Assembly (NCBI RefSeq): GCF_003369915.1 | Contig: NW_022881603.1 | Span: 24,102,264 to 24,166,263, forward strand | DNA: 64,000 nt | Reading direction: 5' to 3' | DNA from: Drosophila miranda | Lineage: Eukaryota; Arthropoda; Insecta; Diptera; Drosophilidae | Part shown: in pieces, positions 1-14,818 of the stretch | How positions within the stretch are numbered: position 1 is the stretch's first letter | Layout of the letters: every line of letters begins with the position of its first letter | Program-made: the position numbers and the translations under genes | The notes under the pieces: model-generated | Database searches by the model: none | The model's input: the letters and a program-made list of their open reading frames with translations, nothing else | What the model was told of the DNA's origin: nothing

Positions 1-3000
1 ACTGTTCGGCCAAGGACATCGGCCTAATTGTGGGGTGCGATGCCAATGCACATCACTGTCAGTGGGGAAGCACTGACACAAACGAAAGGGGTGAGTACCT
101 TTTCAGTTACTTACTGACCACTCAGATGGTCTTATTAAACCGGGGTAGTGATCCCACCTTTATCATAAAAAACCGCAAGGAGGTCCTGGACCTCACGCTT
201 GCCTCTCATGACATACAGCGTAACATTGTATCCTGGAGGGTCCTGGAAGAGCACTCCTTCTCGGACCACAGGTACGTGGAAACTGTCTTCTCCTTCTCAG
301 TACCGAAGCCAGTTCGATTCCGGAACATCAGGCGGACAAACTGGACTCGGTACTCTGATTACCTCTGTCGTGTTCTCCCTGAGCCCCCATCTGAGGAGGA
401 GTTCTCCACGGAGGCCACGACTCGTCTTCTTAAGATCTTTACCGACGCCTGCAATAAGGCGCTCGACAAAGCATGCCCCTCTGGCAAGAACAGAGGCCGG
501 AAGAAACCTGAATGGTGGAATCCGAAACTGGGTGAACTCCGGAAAGCCTCCCGGAGACTCTTCAATAAAGCTAAGGCTGAAAACGTTGAGCAAAACTGGG
601 CCGAATACAAGGCCATTCTGTCAACCTACAACAAAGAACTTAGAAAAGCCAAACGCGCCTCCTGGCGTAAGTTCTGCAGCGAAATCGAGAGTAACTCAGA
701 AGCCTCACGCTTGCGCAGAGTTCTCTCGAAGACAACACCCACCCTGGGCTACTTGAAGAACACCGACCAGTCGTGGACTACGTCCAGCGAGGAGTCGCTA
801 AATCTTCTCCTAAATACCCACTTCCCTGGCTGCGATGAAAACAGACCCAACTACCTCGCGCCTCCTTCTGTCGCCTCAAATGCCATCTTGAGACTGCTAA
901 GCCAGGAGAACATTTCCTGGGCGATCAGAAGCTTTAAACCCTACAAGTCCGCGGGGCCAGACGGCATTTTCCCTGCCCAACTGATTCACGCGGGACATAA
1001 AGCCATTAACTGGCTCAAAATAATTTACGAGGGAATCTTCTCCCACGGGTGCATTCCTGACACCTGGCTTCAGACCAAAGTCGTATTCATACCCAAGGCA
1101 GGCAAGCCCTCGCACACTGCCCCAAAAGATTTCAGACCCATAAGTCTATCGTCTTTTCTTCTAAAGGCGATGGAGCGGCTCCTGGGGCTGCATCTAACGG
1201 CGTGCATTCCGTCCAGTCTGATCTCAGACTCCCAGCATGCCTATCGGAAGGGAAGATCCACCGAAACGGCCCTACACTCGATCACATCGATCATCGAAGC
1301 ATCCCTTAATTTTAAGGAGTACACCCTAGTAGCCTTCCTCGACATAGAAGGCGCCTTTAACAACATCCTTCCGACCGCCATCACGGGCGCACTGACGGAT
1401 CTGGGCGTTGACTCCAGGACGGTGAGCCTGATCGATCAGATGCTACAATGCAGGACGGTTGAGGCATCACTGGGGACGTCAACGTGTACCAGATTTGTCA
1501 GCAGAGGCACACCGCAGGGCGGAGTCCTCTCGCCCCTCCTATGGAACGTGGCAGTGAACACACTGCTGCGGGAGATAGAAGGGGGTGGCTGCCGTGTGGT
1601 GGCGTACGCGGACGATGTTGCCATAGCATTCTCCGGAAAATTTCCGCAGACATTGTGTGAGTGCATGACAAGTACTCTCACGAAAATGTCGAAATGGGCA
1701 GACAAATGCGGGTTAGGCGTAAACCCGTCTAAAACGGAACTGGTGCTTTTCACTAGGAAGTACAAAGTTCCGGTACTGATTCCCCCAAGACTATGTAGGG
1801 AAACGCTAGTCTTCAGCAACAACGCCAAGTATCTTGGCCTAATCCTCGATAGAAAGCTCGATTGGAAATTGAGCATAGAGGATAGAGTAAAGAAGGCCAC
1901 AGTGGCCCTCTATACTTGCAGGAACGCCATCGGACTAAAATGGGGAATGACCCCCTATATAGTTCGGTGGCTCTACACCGCCATCATACGACCAATCATG
2001 CTCTATGGAGTGGTGGTATGGTGGCCAGCCTTGGACAGAAGGACATGCCTCAATAAACTCAGCAGAGTTCAGCGCATGGCAGAGCTATGCATAACTGGCG
2101 GGCTACGCACTACTCCAGGGGAAGCCCTGGATACTGTGCTGGACCTGTGGATCTCATGGGAAAGAAGGTGGCAACACTTTCCGCCCTCAGAATGAGAGAA
2201 GCCACACTGTGGAAAGCATCCGCGGTTGGGCACTCGGGAATCCTGATGAGACTCCCGCAATTACCAGAGAGGACAGATTACTGTATCCCCAGTGATCACC
2301 TCTCGACGCCCTTCCAGGTATCAATCCCATCTAGGGAGGACTGGGAGATGGGCGAACCAGGACCTGCAAATGCGGTCCACTTCTACACTGATGGCTCAAA
2401 GCTAGACGGCCGCGTGGGAGGCGGAGTCTACTGCAGCGAGCTGAACATCAGTCATTGCTTCAGGCTCCCGGATCACTGTAGTGTGTTCCAAGCGGAGGTT
2501 GAAGCCATCAAGGAGGCCATTTCGATCGTCTCCAAATTACTTCTAGATACGCACTTAGTGTGCGTCTTCTCGGACAGCCAAGCAGCTATCAAAGCTCTAG
2601 GCTCAATATCGTCGAACTCAGCGACTGTAAATGACTGCCGCAGGTCTCTGCACGAGATCGCAGAGCAGTTAGATCTCTTCCTTATATGGGTCCCCGGCCA
2701 CAGGGACATCGAGGGGAATGACGCCGCCGACGAGCTAGCCAGGCAGGGTACTACGATTCCTCTCCTACCGGAGAGGGAGCAAGTAGCGATGCCCTTGGCT
2801 ACGTGCAGGCTCCTAACGCACGAATTGTTCGAGCAAAATGCCAATAGGAGATGGCAGCAAACCGTTTCCTGTAAAGTCTCAAGATTGATATGACCATATC
2901 GATCGAAGAAGCGCTCAGCAGAGCTGTATAAACTCAGCAGAGCACAGTGCTCTGCAGTTACTAGAGCCATTACGGGACACTGGCAGATCGGCACTCACGC

Positions 3001-3376
3001 CTCTAGACTGTCAATCCCTCATAACGACTTCTGCAGGAGTTGTCGCGACGAGGAGGAGGAGGAATCGGTCCCCCACTTCTTCTGCCACTGCCCAGCCCTT
3101 GGAAATCGTCGTCTTCGTATTCTCGGGGCCGCTTTCCTCACGGACATTTCGGACCTGTCCGCAATCAAACCAGGGACCTTGTCCAAATACATCCAAGCCA
3201 CCGGATGGGACTGCCCTTAACCTGCAGTAGTATGCTCTCACGGTTCGGGCAACGCGAAGGGGCACATGCCCATGCGGCAACACAACGGACCTTTTATAGG
3301 TCCAAGTGAGCTTGGGGGCGGGAGGCTCTTATCACCCCCCCTCCCGGCTACCGCCTTAACCTAACCTAACCTAACC
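1..3376 (+). mobile_element. LOA-like non-LTR retrotransposon, copy 1 (5' part outside the window)
   Basis: The window opens inside the endonuclease of a non-LTR retrotransposon. ORF2 runs through endonuclease, reverse transcriptase and RNase H and ends at a TAA at 3218-3220. A short 3' UTR of about 150 bases follows, then a tail of CCTAA pentamers at about 3354-3376. A nearly identical full-length copy lies on the other strand at 17016-22445, which fixes the 3' end. An ORF2-encoded RNase H together with the ORF1 of copy 2 points to the LOA clade. The exact family name cannot be set from sequence alone. The 3' flank is the P-like remnant from 3377. Confidence 0.85.
3..3220 (+). pseudogene. 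ORF2 polyprotein (endonuclease C-terminus, RT, RNase H), disrupted
   Basis: The frame is open from base 3 to 2195. The endonuclease end shows GCDANAHH, then WGS, VLDLTL and a SDH motif. The RT follows from about codon 280 with KSAGPDG, FLDIEGAF and the catalytic YADD at about 1603-1614. The RNase H lies in another frame (2087-2893), with YTDGSK, a central E in FQAEVEAIKEA and a DAADELAR motif. It is therefore separated from RT by a frameshift near 2140-2160, which copy 2 shares. A TGA at 2891-2893 replaces the Trp codon of copy 2. The tail to 3220 holds a CCHC-like cluster (CRSC...HFFCHCP). This copy could not make a full protein unless the frameshift is bypassed during translation. Confidence 0.82.
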
Positions 3377-3688
3377 CTTATGTCCCGACAACAACAAAAT
3401 TATAAAAAGCATATAAAAAAAATACCACAGCATTAGAAGTAATCTTTATATATTATGTTATGAAGAAAAATTATTAATGGCTGCATAAAATTTAAATATT
3501 AATATATCAGTAAAATCATTTTATTATACAATTTTAAAACCCACGGGCCTGTTAAGGGTTAATCAACATCAACATATACCGTCTCACTCACACTCACTAT
3601 ACTATGTGCCCTTCACTCGCACTTATTGCTAGCATACGTTAAGGGACTAACTTTTGCCGACGAGACCACCTTGTATAATTGCATCATG
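3377..3688 (-). mobile_element. P-like DNA transposon remnant, one end only
   Basis: This matches the reverse complement of the complete short P-like element at 16309-16751. The terminal repeat at 3658-3688 is 31 bases, ends in CATCATG and contains the GGTGGT core seen in P-element termini. The other end is missing and abuts the 3' tail of the LOA copy. The interior is AT-rich with no ORF. The terminal bases are followed by a partial repeat of the tip (ATTGCATCATGG), so the right junction with the foldback element at about 3697 is not a clean target-site duplication. Confidence 0.7.
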
Positions 3689-4378
3689 ATTGCATCATGG
3701 TGTATGGGTGCACATGCATTCTCACGTACTTTGCGTGTGTGTGTTTAGTATTGCTGGCCCCTAGAACTGAAATTTGAGTATTGTTCTTGTTTTGGATCTT
3801 TTGATGAGCTGACCTACCGCCACAAAATAAATGAAGAATGGGCAGGGGGTGGGTGCATGGTACACTAGGGCGCGGGAAATGAAATAAAAGCTGTTATTTG
3901 TTTGATTTATACCACAAAATATAAAATATTACAATAATATAATTACACATTTATTTCCTTATTTTAAACAGGTTTATTATAAATTATAAAAATTATGCAA
4001 ACGCCGTCGGTTCTCGACTTTTTTGTTTATTATAACTAAAACAATGATGTATCTAAATATACAATATAAGAAAAAATATACATATACATATATACTTAAA
4101 TAATTATGCATAAAAATAAATGGAATTGGTTTTACATACATATATTTCAAATCAATTGTCAATCGCGCTCTTTCCGACGGGAATCTGCAAAGCAAAAATT
4201 TAGATGCCGGTCGCACCTTGAATACTCTCATGGACAATACCCATAAATTTTCTAATTCAATTATAAAGACAACATTAAGACAACAGTAATTTTGAAAACC
4301 CTCATGCAATATACGAATGTAATAAACTTTAATATTTATGTACATATGTATGTACATAAGATATTTTATATTTACAGT

Positions 4379-4753
4379 ATATACAAGAATATTTCAATAC
4401 TTCGCCCCACCCACTTCCGCCCCCACAAAGGACGAAAATCTGTGGCATCCACAATTTTAAAGATACGAGAAAACCAAAAACGCAGAATCATAGATAACGA
4501 CCATATCTATCCGATTGCTGAATCTGGATCAGATCATATAATTTTTATAGCCAAAAGGAACAAATCAATTTGCACTGGCTACGCAGCGCGCGACGTCACG
4601 CTCAGACTGATTTTCTGTCTCTCTCGCACGCACTCTTTGTCGTGTCGTTTAATATTAGCGGCGTCTGCCGGAGGAGAGCCATACTGACTTAGTATCGGGT
4701 ATAACTGTAGAGTTGCGGTGTCCGCAGCAACTCACAACGTTCCCCCTCGTTTG
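4379..4753 (+). mobile_element. DINE-1-like (Helitron/Helentron-type) element, 5'-truncated
   Basis: Holds the 3' part of the family: CCGCCCCCACAAAGGACG blocks, the GTCTCTCTCGCACGCACTC segment, AGTATCGGGTATAA, a GAGTTGCGG...CAGCAACTC hairpin and the end CCCCCTCG at 4753. The first 700 or so bases of a full copy are missing. It lies between the arms of R copy 1, where R copy 2 has a full-length DINE (23779-24868). Confidence 0.85.
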
Positions 4754-5482
4754 TAATGTTTTTGAAAAAATTAATAAATAGCCTTTAAACACGTGTTCTG
4801 GAAACTTTCTTGCTATATTAATAATGAATCAATCTATGCAAAAAAAATTATTTCATATAAATCGGTAAGTTGGTTAAAAAGATATAGCGGTTTGACTTTT
4901 GAAAATTGTTGAAGCTATTTAGTTGAGCGGCACTGTATGTATTTACGTATACATTGTATGTACACGTGTACATACATGTGTATATAGTTACATATACATA
5001 TGAACATTCTTAAGGTATATCCTCTATTTATAAAGTCGAGAACCGACGGCGTTTACATAATTTTTATAATTTATAATCAAACTGTTTAAAATAAGGAAAT
5101 AAATGTGTAATTATATTATTGTAATATTTTATATTTTGTGGTATAAATCAAACAAATAACAGCTTTTATTTCATTTCCCGCGCCCTAGTGTACCATACAC
5201 CCACCCCCTGCCCATTCTTCATTTATTTTGTGGTGGTAGGTAAGCTCATCAAAAGACCCAAAACAAGAACCAAACTCAAATTTCAGTTCTAGCGGCCAGC
5301 ATTACTAAACACACACACGCAAAGTACGTGAGAATGCATGTGCACCCATACACTAAAACATGCTGGTGGCAAAACAGACCCTGCAGTACCAGCATTGAGC
5401 GATGACGAATGTCATCTACAATGTCATCGAGGCGTTGACGCCAGCCAAATCGAACCCTTTGTTTTTTCTTTTGTTTCTTTCT

Positions 5483-5714
5483 TTTCCGCGCGTGCCGAAC
5501 GTAATTCGGTTCTGCCGACCGTGCGCAGAAGCAGAGAACTTCGTTTTATCTTTTCGTCTTCTTTGCGCCTGCGTCGACAGTAGTTTTTTTCTTTTTTCGC
5601 TTTGCATTTGCTATTTTCCGCGCGTGCCGAACGTAATTCGGTTCTGCCGACCGTGCGCAGAAGCAGAGAACTTCGTTTTATCTTTTCGTCTTCTTTGCGC
5701 CTGCGTCGACAGAA
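5483..5714 (+). repeat. Tandem duplication, 100-bp unit at 132-bp period
   Basis: Two near-identical blocks begin at about 5483 and 5615, each running from CCGCGCGTGCCGAACG to GCGTCGACAG. Both include a short GAACGTAATTCGGTTC palindrome. The block lies upstream of the transposon's small spliced gene and may be its promoter region. In the second transposon copy the distal unit has lost its last part (GCGCCTGCGTCGACAG). Confidence 0.8.
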
Positions 5715-5827
5715 GTCTTTTGCTTTGTTCTTTGCTAATTGCAATCGTCAGACGGAGTTTTAATAAGTGATTATTAATCTGGAGTCTTAATAAGTGATTA
5801 TTAATCTGTGATTATTATTATTATCAG

Positions 5828-6024
5828 GTAAGTGCAGTTTTTAATTAATTAATAATATGTGTTGGTCGCGTGTTAAATAAAAAATTATTTCAGCGGCGGT
5901 GAAGATGAAAATACCCGACGAGCCAGCAGAAAAAGTGATTCGGAAGGCTATTCACAACATTAAGAATAGTCATTTTCAGAAGACCTCAAGGGAAAAAAAA
6001 TTCAAAGTAGACAATAATGAATAA
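5828..6024 (+). CDS. Small spliced ORF of the 1.1-kb transposon (39 aa, unknown)
   Basis: A donor CAG/GTAAGT at 5828 and an acceptor TTTCAG ending at 5893 predict a 66-base 5' UTR intron. The ATG at 5905 opens a 39-codon ORF ending at TAA 6022-6024. The peptide begins MKIPDEPAEKVIRKAI and is basic and lysine-rich. It looks like the N-terminus of a transposase truncated by internal deletion, but I do not recognise the family. In the second copy (ATG at 25974) a DINE insertion falls on the stop codon and adds a few codons. Confidence 0.4.
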
Positions 6025-6079
6025 TAATAAATAAAAAGAATTGGAAAAATAAACAATTACAATGTATTACTTTTTATAT

Positions 6080-6350
6080 TAAATGCATGGTTTTTCGTGA
6101 AAAATCATCACTTATTAAGTGCATGATTTTTCGGGAAAAATCATCACTTATAAAATGCATGATTTTTAGGTAAAAATCATCGCTTATTATGTGCATGATA
6201 TTTAGGCAAAAATCATGCATTTAATAAGCGATGATTTAAGCCAAAAATCATGCATTTAATAAGCGATGATTTAAGCCAAAAAATCATCACTTATAAAATG
6301 CATGATTTTTAGGTAAAAATCATCGCTTATTAAGTGCATGATTTTTCGGC
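6080..6350. repeat. Palindromic AT-rich repeat array in the 1.1-kb transposon
   Basis: About seven imperfect units alternate TGCATGATTTTT and AAAAATCATCACTTAT in both orientations, so each pair can fold into a hairpin. Units are about 35-40 bases. The second transposon copy has only about half the array (27080-27237). Confidence 0.75.
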
Positions 6351-6710
6351 AATGCTCGATGACAATGTCATCGATTATGCCCTAGGACATCTCCATGTTG
6401 ATGTCATCAGCTCAGCGTATGGCCGGTCATCAAGTATGTCGTCGGGGGTAGTGACGCGGTCATCGGCGTGTCAGCAGCTGAGTCATTAATGCAGGGGAAC
6501 CAGACCTGAGAGAGTTCAAAAAATCTGAAAAAGCATACAATCACATTGTATTTTTGTCGAAACATATTGCGTGTGTACTAACACATGCAAAGATGTTCTC
6601 TCTGCGCTCTCTCTCTCATGATGACGTCACTCTGGGGTACTGAACGCGCTAGCCAGTGTGTGACGCTTTCGTTGTATGAACTGGCACATCTATATACTGT
6701 ATGGTTAGTG

Positions 6711-7780
6711 GTACAACACAACAAGGCAAAACTTCCCATCTCTAAGAAAATATAATGATATTTACAAATTCTTTGAAAAAGAAAACATCAGCGCGTACCA
6801 AACACTAATTGACCTCATCGACGAAATTGATGTAAAGCTATAAACAGTACTGGCGGGCGGCCAAATAATCCCACGCTACTCACGGGTAGCTTGGTAACTT
6901 AAACCCTAAAAAATAAAAAAAAATAAAATAATGTTTGTTCAACGGTAAATATTAACGACAATTGTAAATGTTGAACGTGGCTTTATCAACCGATGTCAAC
7001 TTGTTAGCTTTCAAATCTGTTTCGGGGCTGTCAACAAACCCAAACGAAAATCTACCGCATGTCAACGACGGATACCCTCAAGTGCGGAAGATAACAAAAA
7101 CTATTGCTGCACGCGTATAAAGAACATCCATTGTGCAAGATAAATCTCTGCAGTTGCCAAGTGTACACATTCGCTTAGATATTAATGCTGCAGAAGATAA
7201 TATACATATGTACTTGTACTTCTTAGAGTCTGTTATCTGTTAGAAACACAATAGACTGCGGGTCAAACTCAATTTAGCAACGCTCAGAAATTCGCCAACT
7301 CAGTAAAGTTTGTATACCGAACGGAAAGACATTTTATAATTGCGATACGAGCGTCACACAGAATGACTCGGGGTGTCATTGTTTGAGCGATTGTTGGTGT
7401 GGTGGCCAAACGACGACGCAAACAAGAAAAACTATACATATGTACATGTACATGTACATGTACATATGTATGTATTTTCATATGTGGCTCCGTTTGCGAT
7501 AAGTGTAATATAAAACTCGCTCTTCACCCGAAACTCTATGGGCTCCGGGAGAAACCACAAAGACAGCCGTGTTCAACCCACTCTACCTGCCGACAGTTGC
7601 CGTTGAGTCACCCAACTACCTGTTGATGCCAGCCAGCGATTGTTCGCTCTGTTCTTGTAGGTAGCATTTTGTAACGAAGACATCACGTCGCTCTGTTCGC
7701 TGGACGTGTGCAGCTGCTTCTCCACACAACGCCTGTGCCAGTCGATGTGACCAAAACTGGGAGGCGGACGAACGCGTAAA
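6711..7780 (+). other. 5' region of SLC37-like gene copy A; no supported gene
   Basis: This follows the R tip (flank GTACAAC). A 30-codon open tail ending at TAA near 6840 (KYNDIYKFFEKENIS...) resembles the end of a protein, but I cannot identify it. AATAAA-type signals follow at about 6910-6930. From about 7260 the sequence leads into the SLC37-like gene. A short TACATG repeat lies at 7440-7470. Repeated at 27460-28577, where 45 extra bases at about 27600 show a small deletion here. Confidence 0.4.
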
Positions 7781-9671
7781 ATGAGCAACAACGACATACC
7801 CTTCGGCATACGGATAGTGCAGAAATTGTCGCGACAATGCTGCCCCCGCCTGCACGCCCGCCGAGATCTGCTGTAAGTATGCTCCACTGTCCGAAGAGGA
7901 ACAAGTATTCACAAGGATAATCTTTTCCAGCTACAAGGTATCAATTTTTGTGCTGACTTTTCTTGCCTATGTCTGCTATCACATGTGCCGAAAGCCGATT
8001 TCGGTGGTCAAATCGGTTCTCCAGGGAAACTGTTCCTCTGCGCTGGCAGCCCAGCTGCACGAAGGCCAGGACTGTGGCTATGCTCCTTTTGGTGAGTTTG
8101 TTGAAGTGCATTTATGCCCGAATAACAAAAATTTATATCCATAGATGGACCCGATGCCACCAAACTTCGGCATGCTGGACTCGGCGTTTCTCTTCACTTA
8201 TGCCATTGCCATGTTTGCGTCTGGTTTTGTGGCGGAGCGCGTTTCCCTGCGCTACGTTCTGTCAATGGGAATGATCCTCACTGGCATCTTCACGTACATG
8301 TTTGGCATTGCCCGCACCTCCAATATACACAGTCTCTGGTACTTTATCCTTATCCAGATCTGTGCCGGCATATTCCAGACCACGGGATGGCCAGGCGTGG
8401 TCACGCTGGTGGGTCGCTGGTTTGGCAAATCAAATCGCGGCCTCATATTTGGCATCTGGAACAGTCACACGTCCATTGGCAACATATTGGGCACCTTAAG
8501 AGCGGTTGGTTTTCTACTCTTCCTGTTCCTGGTGGATCAGCCGGAGATTGTGGGATGCTATCCGGACAGCGTGCCGCACGAGCGTCGCGTTACCAACGAC
8601 TCGGACGAGGAGCAAGTGCGCCACAACGATGCCGTAAGTATTCCCTTTCGGCAATTATCCTGATCCAAGCGAGAACCAATGGCCAATATTCAGATAGTCC
8701 GAATACCCTATTTTTGGTGATTTTAATTTCTTAAGTGTATCCATGTTCGCGTGTTTGCTCGGCTGTAGTTGGTAGTCATGCCTGGGTATGGCATTTCGGA
8801 AACCGTAAGTGCATGATTCAGTGTTTGCTTTCCCTATTGGCTTCTGTAATATTTGCGCGCTTTGACTCACGAATATCCACGAATCAATCAGTAATCGAAT
8901 TTTTCCTACTCTTGCAGGAAATCAGCTACAGATCGACGCCAACGGAACGCACACCAATCTTGGCTCGTTCCCAGTCGCAGAACCATCAGAGGGAGCACGG
9001 AGCTGGTCGTCCCATCAGCCTCATCGATGCTCTATATATACCCGGCGTTGCGGAGTTCTCGTTATGTTTGTTCTTCACCAAGCTGGTCAGCTATACATTC
9101 ATGTACTGGCTGCCCTTGTACATACAGTCTTCCAGTCAGTATAAATACTGTCCCCAAACAATAGAAACATTAATTAATCAATGTATTTACGATGGCAGGC
9201 ACATTGGGTCCCACTCTGTCCGCTGATCTGTCTACGCTCTTTGATGTGGGTGGCATTTTCGGGGCCATAGCTGCGGGCTACTTATCCGATCTGACTGGAA
9301 TGTCGGCCACCATCTGCATGGGCATTGTAAGTATCTGCATGAACAACCCTATTTAGTCGAGTATTGAGATTAATTTCCATTTCCCGTATGCATTGATCAC
9401 GACCTCGGTGAGCGCAGAGCGGGGCCAGGACAGCTCCTTGGAGGGCAATGCCAACGCTCTGGCCACTGTGACGGCCATCATCGATGGCACTGGCTCGATT
9501 GGTGCAGCTGTGGGGCCCCTGCTAGCCGGCCTGATCTCCACCACTGGCTGGCAAAATGTCTTTTACATGCTCATCATAGCCGACATCCTTGCCATGCTGT
9601 TGCTGAGTCGAGTGGTCGTCAAAGAGTTCGCCTCGCTGCGGAGATCACCGACACGCATTCGCATCGAATAA
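7781..9671 (+). pseudogene. SLC37-like sugar-phosphate exchanger (MFS), copy A, disrupted
   Basis: Exons: 7781-7872, 7931-8091, 8145-8633, 8918-9134, 9199-9326 and about 9384-9671, joined by GT-AG introns. The first helix ends YHMCRKPISVVKSV, a hallmark of SLC37 glucose-6-phosphate/phosphate exchangers of the ER membrane. Later helices include FLFTYAIAMFASGFVAERVS and WPGVVTLVGRWFGKSNRG. Lesions shared with copy B: a frameshift near 8168 (ATKL then GMLDSAF), loss of a helix-sized stretch after GNILGTL at about 8500, and loss of the start of the last exon before [11 protein letters not shown]. The C-terminus differs from copy B. Resembles D. melanogaster CG10069 from memory. A functional transporter is unlikely. 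Confidence 0.8.
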
Positions 9672-10274
9672 CAGGCGGCGGACCTCGAGGCGATTGATGT
9701 AGTCTGACCTTATTAATAAGATATTTTGATAACCGTTTTGTGTACATAGTGCATTGTATAGCATTCATAAAGAAGTGTATTGTTTCCATTCGAGAGCGTA
9801 CGAGTATCAGAGCCGATCTGATTCTAGTTTTATCCTACCCATTATACTAGTACATGTCGTATATCACTAATGTTATTTTAAATGTTTTCGTTCAACAGGC
9901 CGGAATGTTAACCATTATCCTAAGCCATCTTTCAAGTTTACACTTTTGATATATTGCGTACAAATACTATATACTACATATACGATTTATATATTTATAA
10001 ATATACTACATATACATATTTATATATTTTGTAATCTTGTGTGTGCGTGTGTCAGAGTCTCTTCGTTTTAAGTGCCGAACTATCATTAGTAATAGCGTAA
10101 TTATACTGCTATGTAAATACAGTTTATCCGTACACTTTTCGTACATCAATAAAACCGGAAGGACCGTCCGCCCCTCACGGCAGTCCAATTTCTGAACGCT
10201 ATGTCTTTTTCTGGTCACTGCCGGACGGACTCGCTGTTTGATTGAGTTCCTGTTTTGCCTGAAAGAACATATGC
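9672..10274. other. Convergent 3' region between SLC37-like and ABCC genes, copy A
   Basis: AT-rich sequence between two genes pointing at each other, with AATAAG at about 9715 and AATAAAACC at about 10148 as possible poly(A) signals, and TATATA/CATATA runs at 9960-10030. No ORF is supported. Duplicated at about 30484-31050. Confidence 0.5.
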
Positions 10275-14341
<4,067 letters not shown>

Positions 14342-14818
14342 CCATAGACGAAAGGCACACTCATGAGTGGATACGATATGTCATATTCTAGGGCAATATC
14401 TAATCTATTTATCTTCGATGGGGGACTTAAGGATGACAGACACTGAGCCCTAGCAATACTACGTGCCTATCTACGGGCAGTCATAAGCGTAGGAAATGCG
14501 TATGTAGTGCTATTTGTAATATATTTTCTCGAATTCTTTAAAATCGCACAACAAATCTGCGGCACAATTTTGCGGGCACTGATATATAATCCACTCGGTT
14601 GGTTATTATCGCTGCTGACCATCCCGAATATCTTAATTATTCAGTCACTATACCACTTGAGAGCTTATCAAAAACACCCAACTTCTGCTATCACAAGTAA
14701 ATCACACGATCCACGCGTTCACTGGTTGACCATGGCCATGTATATGATTGGCTGGCAGATATAATACTCGTTGTCTCCGACTAGGGATTTACACTTTCCC
14801 ACAGAACACAGTACAAAA
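14342..14818. other. Upstream region of ABCC gene, copy A
   Basis: No supported gene. It holds the likely 5' flank of the ABCC gene, with GATA-type CTTATC and TGATATAT motifs. An 85-codon plus-strand ORF (14507-14764) is conserved in copy B, but only because the segments are recent duplicates. Confidence 0.4.

Larger units (their letters stand above)
5379..6496 (+). mobile_element. Unclassified 1.1-kb DNA transposon, copy 1
   Basis: Uninterrupted R arms elsewhere read AAAACAGAACCAGACC. Here that sequence is split into AAAACAGA and GAACCAGACC, so 5379-6496 is an insertion flanked by GA (5377-5378, 6497-6498). The tips are CCCTGCA and TGCAGGG. Both ends have GATGAC/GTCATC palindromes just inside. 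The interior has a 100-bp unit repeated at a 132-bp period (about 5483-5714), a GT-AG intron, a 39-codon ORF, and palindromic repeats around TGCATGATTTTT at about 6080-6350. The tips and the short apparent duplication fit no superfamily I can name with confidence. A second copy is at 25478-27245. Confidence 0.6.
3697..6710. mobile_element. Foldback/Galileo-like element R, copy 1 (left tip missing)
   Basis: Two arms face each other: 3697-4378 reads in reverse and 4754-5378 plus 6499-6710 reads forward, with hundreds of bases of near-identical inverted sequence. The right tip ends in GGTTAGTG at 6710, as in the other two copies, where different flanks define it. The left tip is missing. A DINE-1-like fragment sits in the centre, and a 1.1-kb transposon interrupts the right arm. 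Long inverted arms plus a 7-bp target duplication inferred from the other copies suggest the Foldback-like Galileo group of the P superfamily. No intact transposase is present. Confidence 0.65.

Noticed and set aside
3354-3376. CCTAA repeats as telomeric DNA
   Set aside because: They occur exactly at the 3' end of both LOA copies, one of them inside a target-site duplication.
6080-6350. Possible CRISPR-like array
   Set aside because: Units are palindromic, vary in length, have no unique spacers and lie inside a eukaryotic transposon.
7440-7470. TACATG repeat as regulatory element
   Set aside because: Short palindromic microsatellite of a kind common in Drosophila; nothing ties it to regulation.
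14507-14764. 85-codon ORF with hydrophobic stretches, also present at 35248-35505
   Set aside because: Conserved only because the two segments are recent duplicates; no splice context, domain or start context supports a gene. It is upstream sequence of the ABCC gene.
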